The notes beneath the pieces were generated by a model. It was not told where the DNA came from. It was given only the letters and a program-made list of their open reading frames with translations, and ran no database searches. A stretch of DNA of 64,000 nucleotides, from NCBI RefSeq assembly GCF_947179165.1, contig NC_077243.1, positions 35,042,001-35,106,000 of the forward strand, written 5' to 3'. This document shows, piece by piece, positions 33,744 through 45,000 of this stretch. Every line of letters begins with the position of its first letter. Position 1 is the first letter of the stretch. The stretch is from Solanum dulcamara. Taxonomy: Eukaryota; Streptophyta; Magnoliopsida; Solanales; Solanaceae. A program made the position numbers and the translations under genes.

Positions 33744-34221
33744 ACGTGTGAATTATAGAATAACAATGAAGACTGAATTTGAATTGACTTCAAAGAAATA
33801 TTCATACAAATATGTAAAGCTATTAGCTGTGATTATTATAAATGTTGTAGTTCTATGAATCTTCTTTTTGCCTTCTCTATGCTGAGATATGATTATTTTA
33901 ATAAGATCATGTGAATATGAATCTGTCAACTTTTCTACATGTGAAATTCATTTTTGAAGTTTTTTTAGAATGATCCTGAGGGACGTGTGAATTATAGAAT
34001 AACAATGAAGACTGAATTTGAATTGACTTCAAAGAAATATTCATACAAATATGTAAAGCTATTAGCTGTGATTATTATAAATGTTGTAGTTCTATGAATC
34101 TTCTTTTTGCCTTCTCTATGCTGAGATATGATTATTTTAATAAGATCATGTGAATATGAATCTGTCAACTTTTCTACATGTGAAATTCATTTTTGAAGTT
34201 TTTTTAGAATGATCCTGAGGG
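33744..34221. repeat. Tandem duplication, 2 x 239 bp, identical by eye
   Basis: Copy 1 is 33744-33982 and copy 2 is 33983-34221; both begin ACGTGTGAATTATAG and end CCTGAGGG. A line-by-line comparison found no difference, including a run of seven T. Two further bases (AC) continue the pattern. It lies between integrase and the 3' end of the antisense gene. Confidence 0.95.
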
Positions 34222-34550
34222 ACTTGAGCTATAAATTTTGGATATGTTTTAGATTAAGAAGTTTGTTTTTTGATAAATTAAGTCTCTCTTGGCTTTGGTT
34301 CTCTCATACAATGATATATCTCTCGTACTATCAAAACACACAATGTGATAAACAACTATGTTTAGGAGAAAGTCCAAGCTTAATGCGGTTATGTTAATGC
34401 ATCAATATGAGTAAATAACTTTTGAAGCTGAAACATAAAGGAAATACTTAAAGAAATGTGCAATATGATGCAATCAAAAGGATTTCTAAAAGAGTGACAA
34501 CTAATCAATCAGAAAGCTAAAAAATAAGAAAAACAATAGTTCATAATAAG
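34222..34550. other. AT-rich spacer, no feature recognised
   Basis: This is the interval between the tandem duplication and the stop of the antisense gene. A 62-codon + frame is present but shows no family signature. It probably contains the 3' UTR of the antisense gene. Confidence 0.45.
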
Positions 34551-35333
34551 CTAGTCTAAACATAGCTTATTATTAGCTAAGTCTTGAAGAGAAATCTCTA
34601 AAACTCTATTCTTCTCTTCCACATCATTCGAGGCATTCGCAGTAGTTAGAAAAATATCAGCACATTTGTTGTACTCTTGTTCAGCTGCTAAGACTTTAGA
34701 TTCGATATCTTCGACTTCTTTCTTGGCAGCATCTCAGAGGGCTTTTAACTCCTTCACCATTTTCCTCGCCTCCTTAAGGGATTGAAAGACATCAGAATTT
34801 TTTTTAAATTTCTCATTCTTTTCATTCAAGACAAGATCAAGGTGTTTCTTGGCATTTAGGTATGGCTCGAATTCTTTAATTTTCAAGGCTTTATCAGCAA
34901 GGGATGATTGTTCTTGGTCATAGGAGGTGACAAGTTCGAAGAGAGACTCCCATAAGTTCTTTGAAGGAGAAATATCCACCCCTATTTCATCTAAATCCTT
35001 AAGAATTTCTTGGACCTCATCCATAAGAGAAAAAACGCATTTTGTAGTGAGATTGGCAAGTTTAGAACGAATCTTATTTCAAGCTCCCTTGACAAAATTC
35101 ATTCGAAGTTCTGAGACGACTTGCTTTCCATCAAAAATGGACACAGACATTTTCGGGTTCTTAGAGGGAGGATATTCTATATTTGATGTAGTCTTTTCAT
35201 GTGGGATAAAAGTAGCCTCTCGTTCTTATTTGGGTGAAAATATTAATTTTCTTGAAGTCATCCCCTATACAGATTCATTACTATCTTGTGGCTTGCTTTG
35301 GTAAGAAGTCTCCAACATGCTAAAATCGTTAGC

Positions 35334-35378
35334 CTGCAAAAAAAAGAAGAATAAAATTGTTTATTTATTTATTATATA

Positions 35379-35414
<36 letters not shown>

Positions 35415-35503
35415 TGTATATATATATAAATAAATGAATAAAAGAAGAAATATCATAGTTAGTGAAATTATGTAGTATCATGGAATGAAAAAAAAATTAT
35501 TAC
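35334..35503 (-). other. Probable intron of the antisense gene, containing a microsatellite
   Basis: On the minus strand the donor is GAG|GTAATA (intron from 35503) and the acceptor TTTTTTTTGCAG ends at 35334. Reading is coherent on both sides (LTAIKE before, ANDFSMLETSYQ after). The interval has no coding signal. Introns in antisense orientation also mark this gene as separate from the element's own transcript. Confidence 0.7.
35359..35436. repeat. AT and TATG microsatellite
   Basis: A (TGTA)n run of about eight units (35387-35419) is flanked by (TA)n tracts and TTTATTTATT / AAATAAATGAATAA ends, making the whole block nearly palindromic. It lies inside the probable intron of the antisense gene. 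Confidence 0.9.
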
Positions 35504-37034
35504 CTCTTTAATAGCGGTCAAACTCCTTGAAGAACTAACATTGTTGTCGGAAATCTCTACCAGATGTGAACTAGCATTGTTTGGCATGTCAAAAGGTAAT
35601 TTCAATTACTTCCAACAACGATCACTATGGTTGCTACTACTTTCATCTTGAGATGGCTGCTTGTGAGAGGTCTGTTGAATTCGAGTTGAATACTTTTCTT
35701 TTTGAACTTTTTCAACGGAAGATCCCTTGATCTTGTCTGGAACAACAACTTTAGACTTTAAAATAGAAGGTTAACTCACAATTAAGACCTCCTCGTCTTT
35801 CTTTTGAAGAACTTTAGTATTCGGACCAATAACACTCACCAAGGACTGTATATAATTTTCAAGAAAATTTCCATGCACCTTTTCCCACCAAGACTTCTAA
35901 TTGAGCAAAAAGAATTTCTTCAAGTTGGACCCACTAGGATGAAATGTTGCTCTTCGTCCTAGATTTTGTCAGCACATAAATCCGTGCAAGCCTTAAACCC
36001 TCGGCTAATGAAGCTTCACGAAAATTTCAATCTAATCGATCAGGAACATCTTGAAAAAAGCCAAATTGACGACTAAATCTATGGGGACTATAAGGTTCCA
36101 CAATAAAGATATTTTCTACCTTTAAAGTGAGATAATTTGAGCAAAGTCTCATAAAGAAATTCGATTGAAATTCCTTTTCAGTGCCTTCATCGCAGTAGTG
36201 GTGAGAATTAGGCCTTTTGATCAAAGTTGCATCCTCGGTAATGGTTTCCCTCCATGTATACGCTTCCTTGCATCCTCTTTTTCAAATACCCAGCAATACC
36301 TTTGCTAGAAAAGAAAGTCATAAGAGGATCAACTGGTCCACCTGCTAATGGGTAGTGAGTCTTGAAGTAATAAGCCAACCAACCATACGCGTAATGAATT
36401 GGAAAATAAGTTTGGACGAGATCAAGTCGTTAGCATCTTGAAATTGTGTTTAGACCTTTGTAAATGCTGGATAAGACTGGAACTACAAGGCTAACTCTCC
36501 ATCCATATGCTAAATGATAGGCGATTCTGAAGACACCAAAACGAATAAAGTCATCCTCCTTTGTAGGAAGCACAAATACACACAACCAGGAAGATAAAAT
36601 GGCTACCAAGTATGTTTTATTTTTCTTGTGACTCTTAACTTCTAACTTGTGAAACAAAGCCTCTTCAGCAAGAGACCAATTACACCAATTGGGTTATGCG
36701 ATGATTTGAGATGGGAGGACTTCTTTTCTCTTCTTGGTAGGGGTTGTCCATATTTTGTATCTCTCTTACACCAAAACTCTACCCATATTTCCACAGAATC
36801 ATTTAGGTCATGATTATTCTCTACTCAGATTCGATGAAAGGCATCAAATAAATGCTCACAAGAGTGAGGGAGAAACCTTTTCCTTTATCAAATATGCCTA
36901 AAAGTTCTGCAACATTTGCCATGACATCCTCGTAAAGACTTCCTGTTATGGGTAGATCACTAATCACGTGTAAATTCCAAAATGATATAGATAGTTCTCC
37001 AACTGAGGTAAGTAGTGTATTTATAATAGGACAC

Positions 37035-39359
37035 TGTAACATCCCCTAAAAACGTTCTATACGATGTTTCAATTTTCGCCTAAACATGATACAGCCTCTG
37101 TATTTTGGGCATAACTTTTCATAGAAATATCCAAATAGAGTGATTAAAATTTCTGAGTAACCAAAGGATCATTACCTACAACCTTTATGAAGACCATATT
37201 TTAAGATTCGGAGTTTAAGTAGGTCAAATAAATTAATATTTGTAAGGTAGGATGCTATGACAGAAATGAGTGTTTATAGAAGAAAAATCATATCTCACTG
37301 TAGGTTTATCTAAATTGGTTGATTGCTGAACGATATAAAACTAGACTTCCATATGTACAATTCTTATGAAGACACCAAATCCTAATAAGGAATTTATCGT
37401 ATTCAAACGCAGCTTCCAAAAAGAGTATTATGTGAAAGATAACTCATTTCCGCTACCATAGAAAGATCTAGATACATTTGACATCACTCATGACATAAAT
37501 TGTCCTCCATTTAATATCATCCATGACATCAATATATTCCACTAAATTTTCAGATTTTTCTTTATAATTATTTTATTTATTGTTAGGTCCCTCTTTCCCA
37601 CCTATAAATATCCACCTTATTTCCTCATTTTATTCATCAAGCTTTCTCAAGTAAATCTTCTCTCTATACACTTCTTTACACATTCTCAAATATAGCTTTA
37701 GTTCTTAATAGTGAAGAAATACTATTCCGATGATTCATATACTCCGGGTAGTACACAAAACGTTCCGGCGAGGAGAGAAGCTAGGACTTAAGAGTGTTCA
37801 TTAAGTCTTTTGGTACCAACTAAAGCTTCGGTCTCCAGGTATGTAAGGCTTCAATGAGAGTATTCATTCCACTCTCATGTCTAAATTATTTTAATTATAT
37901 GATAAATTATATTTATTTTCTTTAAGTTTTACTCTAAGTTATGTGGGTGTTAATCCATGGGTTCTTCCACCCATGTAGTACAAAAATCTTTCAACTAAAT
38001 CTCTTGATTTCAAGTAATATTTTCTTATGTTAATTCTTATTTTTACTTAATAGTATGAATCATGGTTAAAGTAATGATTATTGGTCTATTTTGATGCAAC
38101 ATAATTTCATATGTATGAATTGATGGTTTGCAAGTAATTCCTCTATTTATCTATTTAAAGGTTCTTGAAATTCATGGTGGGTTATTTAAAGCATGATTTT
38201 TAATTAATGGATTTCAAAGTATTTATGTATATTTATTTACATATATATTTGCAAGTTGAAGTGATTTGAACCCACCTAGTTTTACTATGTTTTTAATAAA
38301 GTTTGACTTGAAAGTTTTGACTCCAAATGAATGTTTATGAAAGCAATATCTATGATCAAAAGGGAGTCTTATGAAATGAAAGAATGATGAAATAATATGA
38401 ATGATGGATTCTTTATGCAATAAGGACAATTCTTGCATATTTGAATTATCAAATGTTTTAATGAGCTATTCTACCGAATATGATGTTTGAATTCTCAAGT
38501 TATATGCTATGAATATTTTGAAGTATTAAACTATTCCATGGAATTGACTTAGCACCGAATGAGGCATGGAGGTGGGATTCGGTAAGGGAATCCTAGTAGC
38601 AACCCCTTGTCTCACTAACTATTTGCCAACATAGGAGCCTTTGTAGGCTTAGGCTAATGGATCCATAAATAGCCCTTAAAGTTAAAGTTAAAGAAATGAA
38701 TGAAGTTGACGGAGTTCTACCTGGCAAGTAGTCTTCCCGGCCAACGTAGGGGGTTATGTTGGATTCCATGTAATAGCTCACATGGTCTTAAATGTCGGTT
38801 ATGGTTAAATTCCCACAAAATGAATGTTTTAAAGGATATATATATGATTTATTATGCATACATTAAATTATGTTCCATATTACATAAATATTTTAATGTT
38901 TCCTCAATGTTCATGCATGCTTACATATGTAGTACATTCAAAGTACTAACGCATACTCTTTTGCCTACATGATATCACCATGTAGGGATCAGTGCTCCTC
39001 CTCTTTCTCCTCCACGTGGCTAGTTGATATTCCATTGAAGACTACTTTTGGTGAGTTCCCATGTTCTGGGAACAATACTCCTTTATCTTTCTAGCTTATG
39101 ATATGTTAAGATATTTTACTATGGCATTTCTTCTATTATGATTGAGGGTGAGCTAGGGACTTGTCTTAGCCCCGTTAAATCTAATAGTTTGAGGTATTGT
39201 TGGACATATGTAAGTTGAATATTTACTATTATGATTTCCATTTGTTTATTTATCATCATTACCTATGAAAGGCTAAAAGAATGCTAAGAGGCTTGATTGA
39301 GGTACTTTAGGGTTCCTCATTCGCCATGTCACGTCTAGGCCCTAGGCTTGGGTCATGAA
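37035..39359 (+). repeat. LTR of the truncated Tekay-like element
   Basis: It starts TGTAACATCCCC and ends near GGCTTGGGTCATGA, just before the primer site. Its second half resembles, in reverse, the solo LTR at 2995-5457 (shared TAGTACATTCAAAGTACTAA, GCCTACATGATAT and the hairpin at 37956-37975); the first part differs. It carries a splice-donor-like AGGTATGT at about 37848. A 90-codon + frame at 38700-38972 is not considered coding. Confidence 0.85.
37956..37975. repeat. Inverted repeat CATGGGT-n6-ACCCATG
   Basis: This is a perfect 7 bp inverted repeat, the reverse complement of the one at 4702-4721 in another LTR. Confidence 0.7.
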
Positions 39360-39364
39360 AAACT

Positions 39365-39376
39365 TGGTATCAGAGC
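39365..39376 (+). other. Primer-binding site of the truncated Tekay-like element
   Basis: TGGTATCAGAGC is an exact match to the initiator methionine tRNA complement also seen in copia-2. It lies about five bases past the LTR end. Confidence 0.9.
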
Positions 39377-39575
39377 TCGAGGTTTTGAATGATCCTTGGA
39401 GTCCAACATACCGCGTCAAATAGGGTCTTATTCATGGTTGTGAAGTGCGCCACAATTATGAATAGGAGACTATAAGGCGTTTAGGAAAAGTTTTCACTTC
39501 TTTCAAATTCATGTCGTGCCTTAGAGCATCCTAAGCTTTCCTTTAACTAACGGCCCATTTTGTTTGCTCTAGATA

Positions 39576-39956
39576 ATGACTCGTGGAAGACCACCTCGGA
39601 GAGAAAGGGTTGACGATGAGGACCAAACTCCTCCGGTTCCCAATGCCCAACATCATGAGGATGGGGTAACCCATGCTGATTTTCGTAGTGTTATTACTTT
39701 GTTAGCTCAAGTTGTAGCCAACCAAGGGAATCTAGGTGTTCCACTTTCCAAAATGCAAAATCCAGCCTCTAGGATTTGGGATTTCTAAAGGATGAATCTG
39801 CCCGAGTTCGATGATTCTAAACTAGATGAGGACCCTATGGAGTTCATTAATGAGGTGTACCGGATTGTGGCTATCATGGGTGTGCCACCAAATGAGAAGG
39901 ACGACCTAGTGGTCTATCAACTCAAAGGTGTGGCTCGAGTGTGGTACGAACAATGG
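39576..39956 (+). pseudogene. gag 5' part of the truncated Tekay-like element
   Basis: The ATG at 39576 begins MTRGRPPRRERVDDEDQTPP. After a TAA at 39786-39788 the same frame continues RMNLPEFDDSKLDEDPMEFI and LVVYQLKGVARVWYEQW, the plant gypsy gag core. Similarity ends at EQW. The next 26 bases are a near-perfect inverted copy of the leader at 39432-39457, marking a rearrangement junction. It would have formed the particle; about a third of gag remains. Confidence 0.85.
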
Positions 39957-40086
39957 ATTGTGGCGCGCTTCACAACCATGAAGTGTGAAAGTGTCATCCC
40001 AAAGAGTTTCTCGATTTATGATTCGTCTTTCCAAACATGGTAAAGAAGTTTCAATATTTTTGGTACAATGATTAGGAGTACAAAGT
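39957..40086. other. Junction filler at the truncated element's right end
   Basis: It starts with 26 bp (39957-39982) that match the leader at 39432-39457 in inverted orientation with one mismatch. About 100 bp that I could not assign follow. It is neither gag nor LTR. Confidence 0.6.
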
Positions 40087-40294
40087 AACACGCCTTGGGA
40101 GGACGGCTATTATATTCAAGAGTCCAATCATCTAAACCAGGAAGTTCCCCCAAATATGGCCAGTAAGTAGCATATTGGCCAGCTAATGGCGTAGTTACAA
40201 GCAATTTTGTCTCCACCTCACTATCCTTATGATCTGATATCACAAGGTATTTCAACTCTGAAGAAGAGGAAGTTAAATCTCTAAAGTAAACCAC

Positions 40295-40411
40295 AATTCA
40301 ATCTGCAATTTTTTTTATTAACTCTTAAATTAGTAATTCAATAATCATGGTCATGAATCTCAATATGAACGTTTATATTCTTTGAGCAATAACTATGCCT
40401 AATCTAGATGA
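40295..40411. other. Spacer upstream of the antisense gene start and before the minisatellite
   Basis: This AT-rich spacer would hold the promoter of the antisense gene if that gene was ever transcribed. I see no convincing TATA box. Confidence 0.4.
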
Positions 40412-41215
40412 TGGAAAGTCTTTACAAATAGTGTAAAGTCTTTACCTTGGATGGTATAAAGTCTTTGGGCTTGGACTATGGGATGCCTTTGACTCAGATG
40501 GTGTAAAGTCTTTGCCACAAATCATGTAAAGTCCTTGCCTTAGATGGCGTAAAGTCTTTGGCTTGGACTATAGAATGCCTTTGACTCAGACGGTGTAAAG
40601 TCTTCGACACAAATGATGTAAAGTCTTTGCCTTAGATGGTGTAAAGTCTTTGGCTCGGACGACATGATACCTTTAGTTCGAATCATGTAAAGTCTTTAAC
40701 TTGGACTATGAGATTCCTTTGACTTAGATGGTGTAAAGTATTTGCCAAAAATTATGAAAAGTCTTTGCCTTATATGGTATAAAGTCTCTGGCTTGGACTA
40801 TGTGATGCCTTTGACTCAGACGATGTAAAGTCTTTGCCATAAATCATATAAAGTCTTTGACTTAGATGGTGTAAAGTCTTTGGTTCAGATGATGTGATAC
40901 CTTCAATTCAAATAATGTAAAGTCTTTTCCTTAGATGGTATAAAGTATTCGGCTTGGACTATGTAATTTCGTTGACTCAAACGGTGTAAAGTTTTTGCGA
41001 CAAATCATGTAAAGTCTTTGCCTTAGACGGTATAAAGTCTTTGGCTTGGACTATGTGGTGTCTTTTAACTCAGACAGTGTAAAGTCTTTGCCATAAATTA
41101 TGTAAAATCTTTGTCTTAGATAGTGTAATGTCTTTGGCTCGAATGTCTTTGGCTCAAACAATGCGACACCTTCGAGTCAGATGGTGTAAAGTATTCGCAA
41201 AGGATGATGTAAAAT
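40412..41215. repeat. Founder minisatellite of the Tat 3' UTR (~22 bp units)
   Basis: Roughly 35 diverged units built on GTAAAGTCTTTG followed by CC or GC and TTAGATGGT or CACAAATCAT variants make up this ~800 bp block. Longer periodicity is visible from recurring CTTGGACTATG boxes. It is about twice as long as the same block in the satellite units (~430-460 bp), which correspond to its right part, from about 40757 on. Confidence 0.9.
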
Positions 41216-41265
41216 TATTGACTACATAAGATACAACTATTGCTTCTATTGATTAAGAAAACACA

Positions 41266-41306
41266 CAAAAGAACGAAAGAACGAAAGAACAAAAAAAAAG
41301 AAAAAT
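41266..41306. repeat. A/G-rich tract of the satellite unit (first copy)
   Basis: GAACGAAAGAACGAAAGAAC followed by an A-rich AAAAAGAAAAA run. This purine block recurs in every unit with variable length and explains most of the unit-length differences. It suggests replication slippage. Confidence 0.85.
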
Positions 41307-41406
41307 GTATCGCATATCTTGATTCTGCACGATGAACTCAAGAGTGTATGCAAAAAAGAGCATCAAAATTGCCAATGCCAATGATAAAAATAAATAAAAG
41401 GAGAGA

Positions 41407-41459
41407 GTCTATTTATAGACGGTGAGGGAGTTCTTCTCCCAAAGTAACTATAATTACTT
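41407..41459. repeat. Cluster of three small inverted repeats conserved in all units (first copy)
   Basis: GTCTATTTATAGAC (41407-41420), GGGAGTTCTTCTCCC (41426-41440) and AGTAACTATAATTACTT (41443-41459) follow each other within 53 bp. They recur in every unit with few changes. They could have been RNA structures of the element's 3' UTR. Confidence 0.7.
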
Positions 41460-41860
41460 TATGGGTTAGGACTCTAGTGGAATGGTACAAATTTATTTTC
41501 TCCAAATCCTAATTGGTTGTGGAATTGTGAAAATTTGGGCTATTTTTATTCTAAAAGGAGGTTGTCCTTTTTGAATTCATATTCGATGATTATTATTATT
41601 TTTTTTGGTTAGCAAATGTCTACCCTTTATTTTGTTGATCTCTATCCTATTCTAATTGTTCAAATCTAGTAAAAATTGCATTAGCCACCTGATCAAGTTT
41701 CAATTGGAGTCTCATTATTTACTCCAACTATGTCACTCTAATTGGAGGAACATACTAATTTAATATTTTCATGGTGCATATTAAATTGCACGACATACGA
41801 TTATCATTTAGTTAATACTTCAAGGCTAGACTTTGTATAAAATACTTCGACAAGACTTGA

Positions 41861-41873
41861 AGTAGGGGGCATT
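41861..41873 (+). other. Polypurine tract of the Tat element inside the satellite unit
   Basis: AGTAGGGGGCATT directly precedes the LTR-derived TGCAAGCATT. The G-run resembles a plus-strand primer and recurs at the same place in the units. Confidence 0.75.
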
Positions 41874-42000
41874 TGCAAGCATTAAAATTTTATTGGATTT
41901 AAATCCGTAAATTAAATTATAATATATTAAATTCAAGAAAATAATTCAAATAATGTGGCAATTCAGGTCAAATTAAATGAGCCATTAAAAGCACACCATG
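41874..42000 (+). repeat. LTR-derived end of the satellite unit (first copy)
   Basis: The 127 bp from TGCAAGCATT to CACACCATG match the start of the 5' LTR at 25736 (TTAAAATTTTATTGGATTTA, AAATTAAATTATACTATATT). They then match the first 58 bp minisatellite unit (AAATTAAATGAGCCACTAAA). The ~125 bp protease-bearing insert of the 5' LTR is absent here. The segment ends abruptly where the next unit's minisatellite begins. Confidence 0.92.
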
Positions 42001-45000
42001 TAAAGTCTTTGCCTTATATGGTATAACGTCTCTGGATTAGACTATGGGATGCCTTTGACTCAGACGGTGTAAAGTCTTTGCCACAAATCATATAAAGTCT
42101 TTGACTTAGATGGTGTAATGTCTTTGTCTTAGATGATATGATACCTTCAATTCAAATAATGTAAAGTCTTTTCCTTAGATGGTATAAAGTCTTCGTCTTG
42201 GACTATGTATTTTCGTTGACTCAAACGGGGTAAACTTTTTGCGACATATCATGTAAAGTCTTTGCCTTAGACGGTATAAAGTCTTTGGCTTGGACTATGT
42301 GGTGTCTTTTAACTCAGACAGTGTAAAGTCTTTGCCATAAATTATGTAAAATCTTTGTCTTAGATAGTGTAATGTCTTTGGCTCGAACAATGCGACACCT
42401 TCGAGTCAGATGGAATAAAGTATTCACAAAGGATGATGTAAAATTATTGACTCCATAAGATACAACTATTGCTTCTATTGATTAACAAAACACACAAAAG
42501 AACGAAAGAACGAAAGAACAAAAAAAAGAAAAAAGAAAAATGTATCTCATATCTTGATTCAGCACGATGAACTCAAGAGTGTATGCAAAAAAGAGCATCA
42601 AAATTGCCAACGCCAATGATAAAAATAAATAAAAGGAGAGAGTCTATTTATAGACGGCGAGGGAGTCCTTCTCCCAAAGTAACTATAATTACTTTTTAGG
42701 TTAGGACTCTAGTGGAATGGTACAAATTTATTTTCTCCAAATCCTAATTGGTTGTGGAATTGTGAAAATTTGGGCTATTTTTATTCTAAAAGGAGGTTGT
42801 CCTTTTTGAATTCATATTCGATGATTATTATTATTATTTTTGGTTAGCAAATGTCTACCCTTTATTTTGTTGATCTCTATCCTATTCTAATTGTTCAAAT
42901 CTAGTAAAAAATGCATTAGCCACATGATCAAGTTTCAATTGGAGTCTCATTATTTACTCCAACTATGTCACTCTAATTGGAGGAACATACTAATTTAATA
43001 TGTTCATGGTGCATATTAAATTGCACGACATACGATTATCGTTTAGTTAATACTTCAAGGATAGACTTTGTATAAAATACTTCGACAAGACTTGAAGTAG
43101 GGGGCATTTGTAAGCATTAAAATTTTATTGGATTTAAATCCATAAATTAAATTATACTATATTAAATTCAAGAAAATAATTTAAATAATGTGGCAATTCA
43201 GGTCAAATTAAATGAGTCACTAAAAGCACACCATGTAAAGTCTTTGCCTTATATGGTATAACGTCTCTGGATGGGACTATGGGATGCCTTTGAGTTAGAT
43301 GATGTAAAGTCTTTGCCACAAATCATATAAAGTCTTTGACTTAGATGGTGTAAAGTCTTTGGCTCAGATGATGTGATACCTTCAATTCAAATAATGTAAA
43401 GTCTTTTCCTTAGATGGTATAAAGTCTTTGTCTTGGACTATGTATTTTCGTTGACTCAAACGGTGTAAAGTTTTTGCGACAAATCATGTAAAGTCTTTGG
43501 CTTAGACGTTATAAAGTCTTTGGCTTGGATATGTGGTGTCTTTTAACTTAGACAGTGTAAAGTCTTTGCCATAAATTATGTAAAATCTTTGTCTTAGATA
43601 GTGTAATGTCTTTGGCTCGAACAATGCGACACCTTCGAGTCAGATGGTGTAAAGTATTCGCAAAGGATGATGTAAAATTATTGACTCCATAAGATACAAC
43701 TATTGCTTCTATTAATTAAGAAAACACACAAAAGAACGAAAGAACGAAAGAACAAAAAAAAGAAAAAAGAAAAGCATACCTCATATCTTGATTCTGCACG
43801 ATGAACTCAAGAGTGTATGCAAAAAAGAGCATCAAAATTGCCAATGCCAATGATAAAAATAAATAAAAGGAGAGAGTCTATTTATAGACGGTGAGGGAGT
43901 CCTTCTCCCAAAGTAACTATAATTACTTTATGGGTTGGGACTCTAGTGGAATGGTACAAATTTATTTTCTCCAAATCCTAATTGGTTGTGGAATTGTGAA
44001 AATTTGGGCTATTTTTATTCTAAAAGGAGGTTGTCCTTTTTGAATTCATATTCGATGATTATTATTATTATTGTTGGTTAGCAAAGGTCTACCCTTTATT
44101 TTGTTGATCTCTATCCTATTCTAATTGTTCAAATCTAATAAAAAATGCATTAGCCACCTGATCAAGTTTCAATTGGAGTCTCATTATTTACTCCAACTAT
44201 GTCACTCTAATTGGAGGAACATACTAATTTAATATATTCATGGTGCATATTAAATTGCATGACATACGATTATCGTTTAGTTAATACTTCAAGGCTAGAC
44301 TTTGTATAAAATACTTCAACAAGACTTGAAGTAGGGGGCATTTGCAAGCATTAAAATTTTATTGGATTTAAATCCATAAATTAAATTATAATATATTAAA
44401 TTCAAGAAAATAATTCAAATAATGTGGTAATTTAGGTCAAATTAAATGAGCCATTAAAAGCACACCATGTAAAGTCTTTGCCTTATATGGTATAACGTCT
44501 CTGGATTGGACTACGGGATGCCTTTGACTCAGACGGTGTAAAGTCTTTGCCACAAATCATATAAAGTCTTTGACTTAGATGGTGTAAAGTCTTTGTCTTA
44601 GATGATATGATACCTTCAATTCAAATAATGTAAAGTCTTTTCCTTAGATGGTATAAAGTCTTCGTCTTGGAGTATGTATTTTCGTTGACTCAAACGGGGT
44701 AAATATTTTGCGACAAATCATGTAAAGTCTTTGCATTAGACGGTATAATATCTTTGGCTTGGACTATCTGGTGTCTTTTAACTCAGACAGTGTAAAGTCT
44801 TTGCCATAAATTATGTAAAATCTTTGTCTTAGATAGTGTAATGTCTTTGGCTCGAACAATGCGACACCTTCGAGTCAGATGGTGTAAAGTATTCGCAAAG
44901 GATGATGTAAAATTATTGACTCCATAAGATACAACTATTGCTTCTATTGATTAAGAAAACACACAAAAGAACGAAAGAATGAAAGAACAAAAAAAAGAAA

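Larger units (their letters stand above)
37035..40086 (+). mobile_element. Truncated Tekay-like element inside the antisense gene
   Basis: A 5' LTR (37035-39359) is followed by a methionine-type primer site, leader and the start of gag. At about 39957 gag stops abruptly; RT, integrase and 3' LTR are absent. GACAC at 37030-37034 and AACAC at 40087-40091 look like a target duplication with one change. Removing the insertion and one repeat puts the antisense gene back in a single frame, which supports these edges. Internal deletion after insertion is the simplest explanation. Confidence 0.8.
34551..40294 (-). pseudogene. Antisense plant-mobile-domain (aminotransferase-like) gene carried by the Tat element
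   Basis: The minus strand from ATG 40294 reads MVYFRDLTSSSSELKYLVIS ... LDDWTLEYNSRPPKAC, is interrupted by the insertion at 37035-40086, and resumes with CPIINTLLTSVGELSISFWN. Plant-mobile-domain-type blocks follow: AILSSWLCVFVLPTKEDDFI, FPIHYAYGWLAYYFKTHYPL and YSPHRFSRQFGFFQDVP. Then come a Ser-rich hinge, a probable intron (35334-35503) and a coiled-coil-like C-terminus rich in E, K and L (35024-34554, stop TAG 34551-34553). Several stops and slips are present. Antisense genes between integrase and 3' LTR, some with plant mobile domains, are known in Tat elements. Their function is unclear. Confidence 0.78.

Noticed and set aside
34551..37034. Plant-mobile-domain sequence as an independent host gene
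   Set aside because: It sits between the integrase and 3' UTR of a Tat element, where antisense genes of this type are known, and it is broken by stops.
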